Shown here: piece by piece, positions 50,189 to 61,748 of the stretch
Layout: each line of letters starts with the position of its first letter
Numbering within the stretch: position 1 is the stretch's first letter
NCBI GenBank assembly: GCA_030549775.1
Contig: CM060171.1
Location: 141,764,859 to 141,828,858, forward strand
Length of the DNA stretch: 64,000 nucleotides
Source: Tamarix chinensis
Lineage: Eukaryota; Streptophyta; Magnoliopsida; Caryophyllales; Tamaricaceae
Direction: 5' to 3'
The notes under the pieces: model-generated
Databases searched by the model: none
The model's input: the letters and a program-made list of their open reading frames with translations, nothing else
Told to the model about the DNA's origin: nothing
Position numbers and translations under genes: made by a program

Positions 50189-52149
50189 CTACTGGTATAC
50201 GATATTTAAGATCACATGCGATGAATATATATATTTAGTAGTAATTTCACGTTAATAATTTCTTGCGGCTATCTCAACTTGCAACTGTTAGTTGAATGCA
50301 ATGTATCAGGTCAGTGACAAATAGATAATGCCAAAACCTACAAGGGCTGGGGAGGGGGGGATAAGGTATAGTGTATAGTGACACTTATCGATGAACCTTT
50401 AATCAATCTAATGGTTACTATTAAAATTCGGATATCCTAACTTTTAATTGTTATAAGATGTGGTATTGTATTGGTCTAGCCAAATCCCAACTGATATTCC
50501 GATATGCTTCTTGTAGTGGTTCTTTCCTAATTATAAATATAGGGTAGAATTACATGGATCTGGATTGACAAAATAGGCAATCTCACCTAGCATCCTGGTA
50601 AACCATACCTCATATCTTCTATAATTAAAGATTCTAAAATATTACTCTATCGATTTCACAATATCAGCCGTATTAGATTTTAAATTTTATTTTAGGAAAA
50701 GTATCAAGAATTAAATAAATTTACATTATAATATTCTCTTTTTAATTAAATAAGGATATGTTTATAAAAGTTGATAACTTTTTGTTTAAAAGTTAATGTT
50801 TGCTTCTAGTTAGTCAAGGAACTACTTATCCTAAAAGCCAATACGATAATACTAATAAGGTTTAGTTTATTATCTTTATATATATATATATATATATTTG
50901 ACGTTTAAGCAATTCTATTTTATTTAAATATACTTGACATTTTAGAGTGGGCGGCTTTTTGATGTTATTTTCTAGCCTAATTATCATATATCATTTAAGG
51001 GTTTAGTCTACACAATTACTCGTCTTTTTAGTAACTAAAATAATTTTATTACTACCAAAAATGCGAACATTATTGTATGACCATACAGGAAACACCAACA
51101 ATAAAACTATAAAAACACAAGTCACTATCCTAGGGCATTAACATGAACAACTAGGGCATGATACGGTTTATAATGATATATAATGTCTATGTGTATATCC
51201 GTTTCTTTCACCACAAGCTGAATGAGTTGTGTGGGGAGGGGGGCTTGTCACTTACTATTCTCTGGTTCCTCTCATCCCATATATGATAGATGTTAGTTGC
51301 AAGCAAGTGCTTTGATATCAGCTGTCTACTTTTTGGGCCCCTTCCACCCTAGTGAAGCCATCTTAAAATGGAGTTCAATGTAGCTACAATATGGGTATAT
51401 CCACTTCACTAATCAAAGCCATCCATATCTACTGGGAAAAAGAGCATAAGGAAAATAGGTGTTTGATGTGCTGCTACAGATTTGTCAATAAATAACAGCA
51501 CATAAATAATGGTTTGAAGAAACCCATTGATAACAATTTAAAATTTTGGGTGCGGGAATACGGAATACATTTTAATAACAATTCTATACAAGAACTGCTA
51601 TTAAAATGAATGAAAAAAACACTGCCTTTGTTTTGATAACGGTTATAAATATAGTCGTTATCAAAACTACAAATTGCATCATGTTTTGATAATGGTTATA
51701 TTTATAATCGTTATCAAAACATTGACATTATATTCATCATTCTTTCCCTTTTCTCTCATAATGTATGTTTTGGATTTTTGATTATCTCTTACTCTCTCAT
51801 TCTCTCACTCCTCTTCCTGGTTTTTCCTATTGATGATTGTCCTCCTTTCATCAGTCGACGACCATTGTGCCTCACTCTTGTCAACGATCGCTCTCCTTCA
51901 TCTCACCATTGTCATCGTTTTCTCTAGCTTGCTCTCTACCAAGGGTGCACTCACTATTGGCTTGTACTCTCTCTCTCTCTCTCTCTCATCTTCCGTCCAT
52001 TGTCATTTGTTGCTCACTGCTTCTATAATTTCCATCCATTTCTTTCTTTGGCACTGGAAATTCTTATTTTTTCCACCTTGCATGATTTTCACGTTTTACT
52101 AGGTATTTTTTTTCTTTCATTATAAATATATGTCACTACTACGAAAACG

Positions 52150-52450
52150 GGAAATAATAACGGTACAATGGTAGTTCGAAAACCGTTGTCAAACGCGTGA
52201 AAATTAATGGGCGGGAAGTTTTGATAACGGTTCTAGTTAAAAACCGTTATTAAAAGGGAAAAAGAGCAACGTTAAAATTTGGACGGATGTTTTAATAACG
52301 GTTTTGTGCAAACCATTATTAAAAGAGGATTTAATAACGGTTCATATTAGAATCGTTGTCAAAAGTCAGAAGCTTTTAATGACGGTTCCTGGAAGAACCG
52401 TTATTAAAAGATGTTTTAATAACGGTTCTCTCAGGAACCGTTATTAAAAC
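52150..52450. repeat. CACTA 5' subterminal repeats
   Basis: At least eight copies of a 12-mer related to TTAATAACGGTT or its complement. In En/Spm-type elements, such short subterminal repeats are binding sites of the element's own DNA-binding protein. Similar arrays lie at 56,490-56,760, 58,155-58,396 and 59,135-59,330. Confidence 0.8.
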
Positions 52451-53076
52451 CCCAAAATCAAACTTTTATTTCGCTCAGTTTTGTTTCGTGCCAAAGTTTT
52501 CAGACTCTCTGCACCTTCGTTCTCTTGCTCTCCTTCTCCTGGCAAACCCTCGCACCACCACACCTTGCACCACCAACTCGCACCACCACACCGGCTCCTC
52601 TCAAATAAAGGAAACCCTCGCACCGCCAACTCTCTGCCACGCCTCTGCCATTGTCGGCTCTGCATGTGCGTACTGTCATTGTTCCGAAGCTAGCTAGCAC
52701 TTGCACCTTCATCCTCTGTCGTGTTTGAAGCCCTTGCCTCTCTCAACATTCACACCGTCATGTTTGTAGCTAGCTCACTTTATGTATGTGTTTGTTCTTC
52801 CTCTCGTAACTTTTTATCTACTTATATATGTATATATATATATATATAAATGCATGCATGTTGCTACAAGGTTTCGTTTGTTTATTATTGAAAGATTGTG
52901 GTTTGTCATTCGAAAATGTGTTGTTGAATGTGTTGACTGAAAATTTTGCTGTTTGTTGTTGAATTTGTTGCGTTATTGTTATATATTAACAAATGCATGT
53001 GTTGGCCGAAACCTTTACATATATATATAATATGAATGTGAGTGTAGAATTATATACATTTTCACTCATAAAAACT

Positions 53077-53082
<6 letters not shown>

Positions 53083-53112
<30 letters not shown>
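53083..53112. repeat. (AC)n microsatellite
   Basis: About 15 AC repeats within the leader of the middle CACTA. A 16-unit ATA run follows at 53,312-53,358. Confidence 0.9.
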
Positions 53113-53118
<6 letters not shown>

Positions 53119-53316
53119 ATACACACACATATTTTCATTAATAAGTATAGGAGACTAGCAATAAGATATAGGAAATGTCATATAATGAAATGCAAATATA
53201 TTTTACATATGCATATGTTAATGATTGCTATTTGATGAAGATTAAATAGATATAGAGAATAAGGAATATATAAAAGTGAATAATTAAATAGAGAGAAATA
53301 ATTGTGTATGATGATG

Positions 53317-53354
<38 letters not shown>

Positions 53355-53397
53355 TAATAATATGATTTATATATTATGCTTTAATTACATTTAGCTA

Positions 53398-53515
53398 GGT
53401 TTAGGGATTAGGGTTTTTTTTTGTTTAGGGTTAGGTTTTATTATAATAAATTATGGTTAATTAGTTAGGGTTAGGGTTTATCGTTTATTATGGTTAATTA
53501 GGGTTAGGGTTAGTA
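53398..53515 (+). repeat. interstitial telomere-like tract
   Basis: Degenerate TTTAGGG/TTAGGG units (for example TTTAGGGATTAGGG, then GTTAGGGTTAGGG), separated by 'attatggttaatta' spacers, within the non-coding leader of the middle CACTA. Confidence 0.6.
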
Positions 53516-53690
53516 TTAATATCTTTTTGGAAACATGTTAGCATGATTCGTATATATATATATAGAATAGCATGATACATTTGAGATTAATTCTTTCTAA
53601 GCATGATTCGTATCGATAATATAATGGTACATTATTATGCTCAATACATAACATTCTAAAATAATTTATTTATTTATTTTTTGTAGAGAT

Positions 53691-56600
53691 ATGGCCAACA
53701 AAAACATTGATAGGGATAGCAGTGATGAAGAAGAAAAGAGAGGACCTACGATTATGAGAATTATCATAGACATGAGGAATAGAGGAGAAGTAGTCGAGTT
53801 GGGATGGAATACTTACAATCTTCCCATCGGCTCTTACGCAGATATGTTCTTGACCTACATTTCACTTGTGACCCGTAACCGTATTCCTATCTCCTATAAT
53901 AATTGGAAGCAGGTTCCACAGGGTCATAAGGAGCATATTTGGCAGGAAATCACGGTAAATATGCTATTTTATGTAATCATTTTTGTATGTCAAATGTTAT
54001 TAATTTTATTACATTAACATCGGTATACATCTACATGTCTTATTTTGCAGAGAGTATTCAATGTCCCAGAGAGTAGGAAGAAATGACTTCTTAGACATTG
54101 TGGGGAGCGTCTAAGAACCTTTAGGTCATATTTAGCTCGTAGAAAAATGTATAGAAAGAGGGATGGTTCTCTAAGACAGAACCCACCCAAACGATACGGT
54201 TTCATCTATCAAGAAAGTTCGAACCAATTCATTGCTTATCGTCTTACGGGGGATTTTAAGGTACTTGTTAGATAACAATTAAACTTTTTGTATCAATCCC
54301 AGTATTATGCTTAATATTGAAATAACCATGTCATTATGTTTTGGCTTGTCACATAGGAAAAAAGTACCCAAAATAAAGAGATTGCCAAGCAAAATAAATA
54401 CCGGCATAATATGGCTCGCAAAGGCTATGCGGGCCTTGAAGAGGAGTTGGTATGCATTTTGTGATTATCTATTTACATGTAAATGTTGAATTTTATAATA
54501 ATATTCTTAATTAAGAATATTTTTTTATTTGTAGCTCCTAGCCCAATACTTGGACTCATGTACCTCGTCCATCAATATTGGTACATTATGGAAGAAGGCT
54601 AGAGTAACAAGAGATAGATATGTTAATGAATATGTTGATGTTGTAGCCAAAAAAATTATAATTTTGTAGATATCTAGAACCCTACTTAGTTTTCTTTTAG
54701 AAAACTATTATATTATGCTTATTCCTATAAGTTAAATTTACAGGACGAACTTAAAATGTCAGAAGGTGGGGAGGTGGACCAATATAGCATTGTGTCCCAA
54801 GCTACAGGAATTGTAGAACACCCTGGAAGACACAGGGGCCTTGGATTGGGTGTTACGAGAACGATCATATGTGGTCGATCTCGTGGTTCTCGTAGCACTT
54901 ATGAGCAAGTCGCCATCCTCACCCAAAAATTGAACATGGCATTTGAACGGATGGCAACAATGGAGCAAGAGTTGTCATTTATTAAATCTCAAGGGTATAA
55001 GCCATCTGATTCAGTAGACCATGATCAGCTTCACATACCTAATGTAAATAGCGTTAGAGATAGTTGTGAAGCTGATGCATTTCTTTCTACTCTTCCTGAG
55101 GTAAGCATTACAAACTATGAATTGTTATTAAATGTATTCGGTGTAATAAATTATTAATAATGTGTAATATTTTTGTTTAGGGTTTGCATAAATGTGACTT
55201 ATTAGCGAATGAACTTTCAACAATTTTGGCGAAAGGAAGGGTCTGCATCAGTCACAGTACCGAAACGCAGACAATCCACGGGTACAATTTAGCCATAAAT
55301 ACAAGACCGGTGAGTATTGACACTCCAATCATTGGCAGTGCACACTTGCCTTGTTATAAAGAGGGCGATGAGGCAACCACAATACTAGAAGCTCATGGAA
55401 GCTTCGTGGCTTGGCCTGCAGATCAAATACGTCTCACTACTGAAGAGGTATTGACATTTGACATCTTCAATAGAACTTGTTTAGTAGTTACACTATATAT
55501 ACCTTTTTCATATATATATTTATATTCTCAATATATATTTTGTTTAATATTATCAATTAAGGAATCAAAAAAGAAGACTGCTTCTGCTAGTAAAACTAAC
55601 AGAGGTACTAGCAGAACGAGCAACACAAAACAGGGCGCTACTAAAGGAAAGAGAGCTAAATCTGAAAAATCAGTTGCCCCACAAAAGATTCCTTTTTCAG
55701 ATCAGCAAATCCAACCTCCACTAGCATTAGCTATATTATATTTATATACCCAAAACTACCTCAGGGACAATTATATTTTCATTGATTGTCGTCTTGAGTA
55801 TGTTGGGAGGGACGATGCTACTTACATGGTATCGACGGCTGACATAAGCGACATTTATAATCAAGAATGGATGTCAACCATAAGTATCGCCGTCTATGTC
55901 ACGTAAGTATTATTTTATTTTGAGATTTTAGTACTCTTAACTTATACAATTGGAATTTTTATGACCTCTTATATGAGTTATTATTTATTAACAAATATGC
56001 ATTGTTTTTGTCGTCCATAGGTTGGTAGCTACTCGAGCTGCGATGGAGGGAATGATGTCCTCTATTGTGTTTGTGTGCCCATACTACATAGTTGACGGTA
56101 GTACAATAATAGAGGGTAGGCACATAAACTATTTAGCGGATCGCATTTTGATTGAGGGACACAACAAGCTCTATCTCATTCCTCACCTCGCAACTGAACA
56201 TTGAGTTTTGTACGCCGTCCGACCTAATCTTAATAAAGTCTATGTGTTTGATTCCCTTCGAACCTATGATGTGCCTTTTGAAGTCGCTCGTCGTGGTGGG
56301 AATGAATTTATCGACATGTTAGTATACTTTTAACTTCTTACTTCATTAGCTTATTTATACATATATTCGCCTAGCTTTCATTATTTGAAGTATATATGCG
56401 TACTTACAATATTGTGTATCCAACTCTATTTATTAGGGCACTACGGACAGCGTATCAAAGGAGAGGTGGGAATGCACTACTACAAACACGGGAAATAATA
56501 ACGGGACATTAATAACGGTAGTTTGAAAACCGTTGTCAAACGCGTGAAAATTAATCGGCGGGAAGTTTTGATAACGGTTCTAGTTAAAAACCGTTATTAA

Positions 56601-58834
56601 AAGGGCAACGTTAAAATTTGGACGGATGTTTTAATAACGGTTTTATATAAACCGTTATTAAAAGAGGATTTAATAATGGTTCATATTAGAACCGTTTTCA
56701 AAAGTCAGAAGCTTTTAATGACGGTTCTTGGAAGAACCGTGATTAAAACCCCAAAATCAAATTTTTATTTCGCTCGGTTCTGTTTCGTGCCAAAGTTTTC
56801 AGAGTCTCTGCACTTTCGTTCTCTTGCTCTCCTTCCTTCTCCTTGCAAACCCTCGTACCGCCACACCGTGCACCACCAACTCGCATCACTAGGCTCCTCT
56901 CAAGTAAAGGAAACCCTCGCACCGCCAACTCTCCACCACGCCTCTGCCATTATTCCGAAGCTAGATGGCACTTGCACCTTCATCCTCCGTCGTGTTTGTA
57001 GCTAGCTCACTTTATGTATGTGTTTGTTCTTCCTCTCGTAAATTTTTATCTACTTATATAAATGCATGTCGTCAGGGTTTCGTTCGAAAATGTGTTGTTG
57101 AATGTGTTGGCTGAAAATTTTGCTGTTTGTTGTTGAATTTGTTGCGTTATTGTTATATATTAACAAATGCATGTGTTGGCCGAGACCTTTACATATTATT
57201 GTTATATTTTTTTTTGTATGGAGAATATAGATTCAACATTATTTAGAGCTACAACCATAATAAACAAAAGAGAAGACATTATTGAGGTTATTTAGAGCTA
57301 GATTCAACTGTAAACTTTGGAGGGTCATAACTTTTTCATGGGACCTCGGATTTAGGTGATCTAGGAGGCTATTTGGGTATTTTTTTGAGATCTACAACGT
57401 GATAAAACGGCAGAGCCGGTTTGGGCAATATGGGAGCCCAAAAAAGGCCATTTTGGCCTCTAAATTGAGGTTTTTTTTGTTACATACAAGTGAGGGTATA
57501 TTTTTAGGGCCTGTTTTACAAATTGAATCTTTAATTTAGACTATCCTGAAAACCTTTTCATATTCTAGGGTATGATGGTGTTATATAACCTCTTGATTAA
57601 AGTGGTAATACATGTTTCCTACCTTTGTATTATTTTGTATGTAGGGTAATACATGTTTTCAGTTATTGTTTATCTCTTTATCCTCTATTGTAATTATGGA
57701 TGAGATAAGAGCTTTAGGTACCTCCAAAATTGAAGATCTTCGAGACAAAGGAACTTAGATGATGATGATGATGAAATTGAAGACGAGCAATATAATGTTG
57801 ATGAAGTTAGAGACCAATGGGTCAAGCACGTGCACTCATTCACTCGGTATTAGGTAGCGATCTATATGTTCTACATGCATTTTTAGGTTTGTATTTCGGT
57901 CTTCCAACCTAGATCTGTGAACTCTTTACTTTGGGGTGTAGAGCTACCAAGTTGTGGTATGCCCACTAATTTTTATTCCTAAGTATAGTTGGTGTATTGA
58001 GACATGCATATATACCAATTATAGATTGATTGAAATTATGGTGTGATTGCAGATTTGGTAATTATTACATGTTTACTATTATTATTAATATTATCAATAT
58101 TATTATTATTAGTATAATTATTTATTTAATATTATAATTATTTAATGGGGGCCGAGACCTAAGTTTTAATAACGGTTCTTAAACAAAACCGTTATTAAAA
58201 CCTAAGTTTTAATAACGGTTCTATGAAAACCGTTATTAAATCTGAAGTGTACGCACATATTCGCGGGTTTTTGTGTATTTTTCATGACGGTTATGAACCG
58301 TTATTAAAGATTTAATAACTGACGATTCAATAACGGTTGAAAACCGTTATTAAAACTATAAAATAACCGTTATTAAAACCCATTTCCGTGGTAGTGATGG
58401 TGTCCCAGACCCAAAGAATGTTCAATACGAGCCTTTCATAGTAAGTAGGAAGGCAACTATTTTGTATTTTATTTTAATTAAAATTAATATCTAATAGTTA
58501 GAGAGCTACCTGAATTTATTTGACAGTGTCCACAACAGCAAAACAACAAAGATTGTGGATACTATGTATGTAGAGCAATGGATCTGATAGTCCAAAATAG
58601 ATCGGTCAACATAGATCCAAGCCATGTATGTTTTCTTTTCGATATTTTTCCATTAATGAATCATGACATATATGTTTGGTACTTGACGTAAGTGTTAACT
58701 GTATATTAATCAAAACTTGGGATTTGTAGTTTTTCACCGATGATTATGCACAAGGCCAGCAATACAATGTTGAAGAAATTGATGAAGTGAGAGAGCAATG
58801 GGCCAAGCATGTGCGCTCATTCATTCGGTATTAG
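53691..58834 (+). pseudogene. CACTA ORF with C-terminal Ulp1/C48-type protease domain (broken)
   Basis: About eleven exons, GT-AG with consistent phase except around exon 4: 53,691-53,954; 54,051-54,260; 54,357-54,449; 54,535-~54,660; 54,744-55,100; 55,181-55,447; 55,562-55,902; 56,021-56,317; 56,437-56,474 resuming at 58,400-58,440; 58,527-58,625; 58,730-58,834. The N-terminal half resembles plant Ptta/En/Spm ORF1 proteins (RKGYAGLEEEL; a coiled stretch near MAFERMATMEQEL). Exon 6 has HGSFVAWPADQI. Exons 7-11 form a Ulp1-like domain, with the candidate catalytic His in exon 8 (ATEH), Asp in VFDSLRT and Cys in exon 10 (NNKDCGYYVCRAM). Breaks: TGA at 54,084, TGA at 56,202 (both where Trp is expected), and the inner CACTA in exon 9. 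It is not functional as it stands. Confidence 0.8.
56475..58396 (+). mobile_element. inner non-autonomous CACTA
   Basis: 1,922 bp, CACTACTACAAACACGGG to CCCATTTCCGTGGTAGTG, with a perfect duplication ATG (56,472-56,474 and 58,397-58,399). Its first about 700 bp parallels 52,134-53,010, and its 57,740-57,860 block matches the last exon of the surrounding ORF (58,745-58,850). It is therefore an internal-deletion derivative of the same family as its host. Confidence 0.93.
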
Positions 58835-59330
58835 GTAGAGATCTATATATTCTACATGCATGTTCAGGTTTGTATTTTGTCTATGTCTTTAAGTCTTCTA
58901 AGCTAGATTTATGAACATTTTGCTTTGGGGTGTAGAGCTACCAAGTTGTGGTATGCCTACTAATTTTGATTCTTGAGTATATATGTCCGGTGTATTAACA
59001 AATGATTGATTGAAATTATGGTGTGATTGCAGATTTGTTATCAATTGATGTTGTTTTACAATGCAGATTTGGTAATTATTTGAACATACAACTGTGTATG
59101 TGGGCAGGAACAAAACTGTAAAAACTAAAAAAAACTGGAGTTTTAATAACGGTTCTTATGAAAACCGTTATTAAATATGAAGTTTACGCACATATTCACG
59201 GGTTTTGTGTATTTTTCATGACGGTTATGAACCGTTATTAAAGATTTAATAACGGGAGATTCAATAATGGTTAAAAACCGTTATTAAAACTATAAAATAA
59301 CCGTTATTAAAACCCTTTTCCGTGGTAGTG

Positions 59331-60817
59331 TGTGTGAATAGTATTTATTTGGTATTATGTGTGTTCCTGTTTGTATGATATATGTTTACCTCTAGTGATG
59401 TGTTGTTATACTTTTTACCTGCAAGTTAGGTCTCTCCCTCTATAAATATATGTATGCATGGCTGCAGATTGATTCCTTTGATATTAAAAAGTACTATAAA
59501 TATATGTATGCATGTTGGTATAATACGTTGATAAAAAATATTAAGTAATTTATTTAATTTCTTGCTGATAAAATGCTATTGCTTATATGGTGTGGATTCA
59601 TCTATGAATTTTTTGATGATATAAGTGAATTAATTTCATTACCAATATCTAATTTATGCATGTAGGTATGTTGTTAGCTTAACACAATATTTTGTTAAGA
59701 TATTATATTATATATTTATGATTAATTAGGCTATAGAATTTACAAATTATATAATTATAAAAAGTTAAACAACAATATTTATGACATGATATAGTAGTCG
59801 CTCTCTTTTATAGGTAGTGAAATGTCCCACTTACCTATTATTTACATAACTCCACTATATTTGTGTATGACACCTGATGCGGATTTTTAGGATCATGTGA
59901 TATGATCATACAAGTAGTTAGGTCACTTGTTCGTGAGCGGGTTCTACTTTGATTTGTTCCATTTCACATCATATTGCTTGTTATTGACCCTGCCTCAAAT
60001 TGAGCCATGGTCAAGGGGTTTTAGCTAGTTATTTGCATATGTTTGTCCATCATTTCAATGCATCACACCCGAGAGTTTTTTAGGGTGGGATGTTTGGCGA
60101 GGGATTATGATCAGATAGTTAAAGAGTTGATGGTGATAGATGACGAGTGAAGGTTTCATCATAACTTACCACAGAGTATTCGTATGGTTACTCTAGAGGT
60201 TCTATTAGTGGACTCTCCATTGACGATGTGAGAGAGTATAGGACATATTGAGATGAGTGAACTCTAAGAGTGATGGGTTCTAGTTGGCCTAAGAAAGGTT
60301 ATCGATGGATTTCATAAGATGGTTAGGGATGTTCTTAGTTAGGTGTTTAGGTTGTAGCAACTTTGTGATGTATATATTACTGCTATTGCTTTAAGTTTCT
60401 TCTTAGTTTTTTGGTCTTGTTTTAAACATACAGTCTGTATTTACTTTTGAATTTACAACCCTTGTATGAATATTTGATATGTATATACATATGAACTCTT
60501 TCTAAGTAAGAACGATTTGTGTATTAGTATATTTTTATTTCCATGTTGGAATGGTTTGTATTTATGGCAATAGAATAACATGATACACTATAGAAATTTG
60601 AATTCTTTCTTAGCATAAGAGATTTGTGAATTAATAAGGGATATGGAAACATGTTGGGATTATTTATTTATATAGTAATAGGATAGCATAATACTTTATA
60701 TAAATATAAATTCTTTCTAAGAATGAGTGATCTATGAATTAGGTTGTAGAAGTGAATTAATTTGTAAAAATTATTTTTTATGGGATAAATATATATTGAA
60801 AAACTATAGATCAAAAA
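59331..60817. other. interior of outer CACTA, no gene assigned
   Basis: AT-rich sequence with a somewhat mixed-composition stretch at 59,880-60,330 that has no open frame long enough to identify. It may be decayed coding sequence of the outer element. Confidence 0.3.
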
Positions 60818-61235
60818 TGGAAGTTTGTAGATCATTTGGCTAGAGAATATGACAACGGAGTTAAATTTCTTATCAAGTTTGCAATAGAACATGCTCAACA
60901 CTCTAGTAGAATAGTTTGCCCTTGTTGGAACTATACTTTTATTCAATGTGTCAATGCTAATAATTTAAGAGATCACTCATTTGTGTACGTAATTGATACA
61001 AGTTAATTATACTTGTTAGATATGGCACGAAGAGATAGAGTCTAAATATAATAATAAGAAAGATAGGAGGAAAAGTAATGATCATTTGACAATAATGAGG
61101 GTGATTCGTTAGAGAAGATAACTCAACATATTAAGGAAAGTGTTTAAAATTGTCCAAAAATGTTTGACTAGTTATTGAGTGATTCAGAAAAACCTTTGTA
61201 CAATGATTGTAAGAAGGACATGGTATTAGGGGCCA
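60818..61235 (+). pseudogene. CACTA TnpD N-terminal relic
   Basis: 60,818-61,010 gives WKFVDHLAREYDNGVKFL, FAIEHAQ and IVCPCWN, then LRDHSFV. This matches the layout of the transposase-associated domain that opens TnpD proteins (Tyr-Gly-Val, CPC, then a His-Leu block). After a stop and shift, IWHEEIE follows at about 61,025. Near 61,165-61,220, LLSDSEKPLYNDCKK matches the next conserved block of these proteins, with a stop just upstream. The catalytic transposase_21 portion is deleted, and the 3' end of the element follows directly. Confidence 0.65.
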
Positions 61236-61748
61236 ACAACCATTAGGGTTTTCATTAGTACTTTATTGAGAATTAGTTAGGATTTTTTCAGTATTTATGG
61301 TTATTAATTCATTTGTTTTAATAATGGTTATAAAGAAAAAAATGTTGACAGAGAGTTAATTAAATGCTCATTAAAATATTAATTAGAGTTAATTACTGTA
61401 GCCACATATTTAATGTTAACATACATTATTTAATAACAGTGTTCTTCAAAAACCAATATTAAAGCATGTATTTAATTTTATTTGTTAACTATTTAGGATT
61501 TTAATGAGTGTTTTATCGGAAATTAGTTAGGATTTTTTAGGATTTATGGTTATTAAATTGTTTGTTTAAATGACGGTCTTTGGGTTAACCGTTATTAAAA
61601 TATAAATTTCTGCTTAAATATGACAATTTTTTTTGATTTATTTATGATAGTTTTTAAAACCATTAATAAAATTTTAATAAGGCACGGTTCGATCATAGTT
61701 GAAAATCGTTATTATAACCCATTCATAACCATTTTTGGGGCGGTGATG

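Larger units (their letters stand above)
48916..51465. other. AT-rich spacer between A7 and the CACTA nest
   Basis: Mostly AT-rich intergenic sequence. It contains MITE-like copy M2 and one short unplaced frame at 49,961-50,188. A TA run lies at about 50,877-50,897. No other gene is supported. Confidence 0.4.
52134..59330 (+). mobile_element. middle CACTA element with ORF1-Ulp1 gene
   Basis: It begins CACTACTACGAAAACGGG and ends CCCTTTTCCGTGGTAGTG, with a perfect 3-bp duplication TGT (52,131-52,133 and 59,331-59,333). Multiple TAATAACGGTT / AACCGTTATTA subterminal motifs occur in both orientations near each end. It carries a spliced ORF with a Ulp1 domain but no TnpD transposase, so it needed a transposase supplied in trans. 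Length without the inner insertion is about 5.3 kb. Confidence 0.93.
51469..61745 (+). mobile_element. outer CACTA relic
   Basis: The proposed ends are TGCTGCTACAGATTTGTC at left and a right end whose rc is CACCGCCCCAAAAATGG, flanked by ATG (51,466-51,468 and 61,746-61,748). Subterminal GATAACGGTTAT/AACCGTTAT-type repeats occur inside both ends (51,630-51,720 and 61,320-61,745). TnpD-type coding relics lie at 60,818-61,235. The left terminus has lost the canonical CA, so the exact start is inferred. Confidence 0.5.

Noticed and set aside
52444..52712. Several 70-codon frames in the CACTA leader
   Set aside because: Overlapping on both strands; duplicated with frame-breaking changes at 56,743-57,005, so not maintained as coding.
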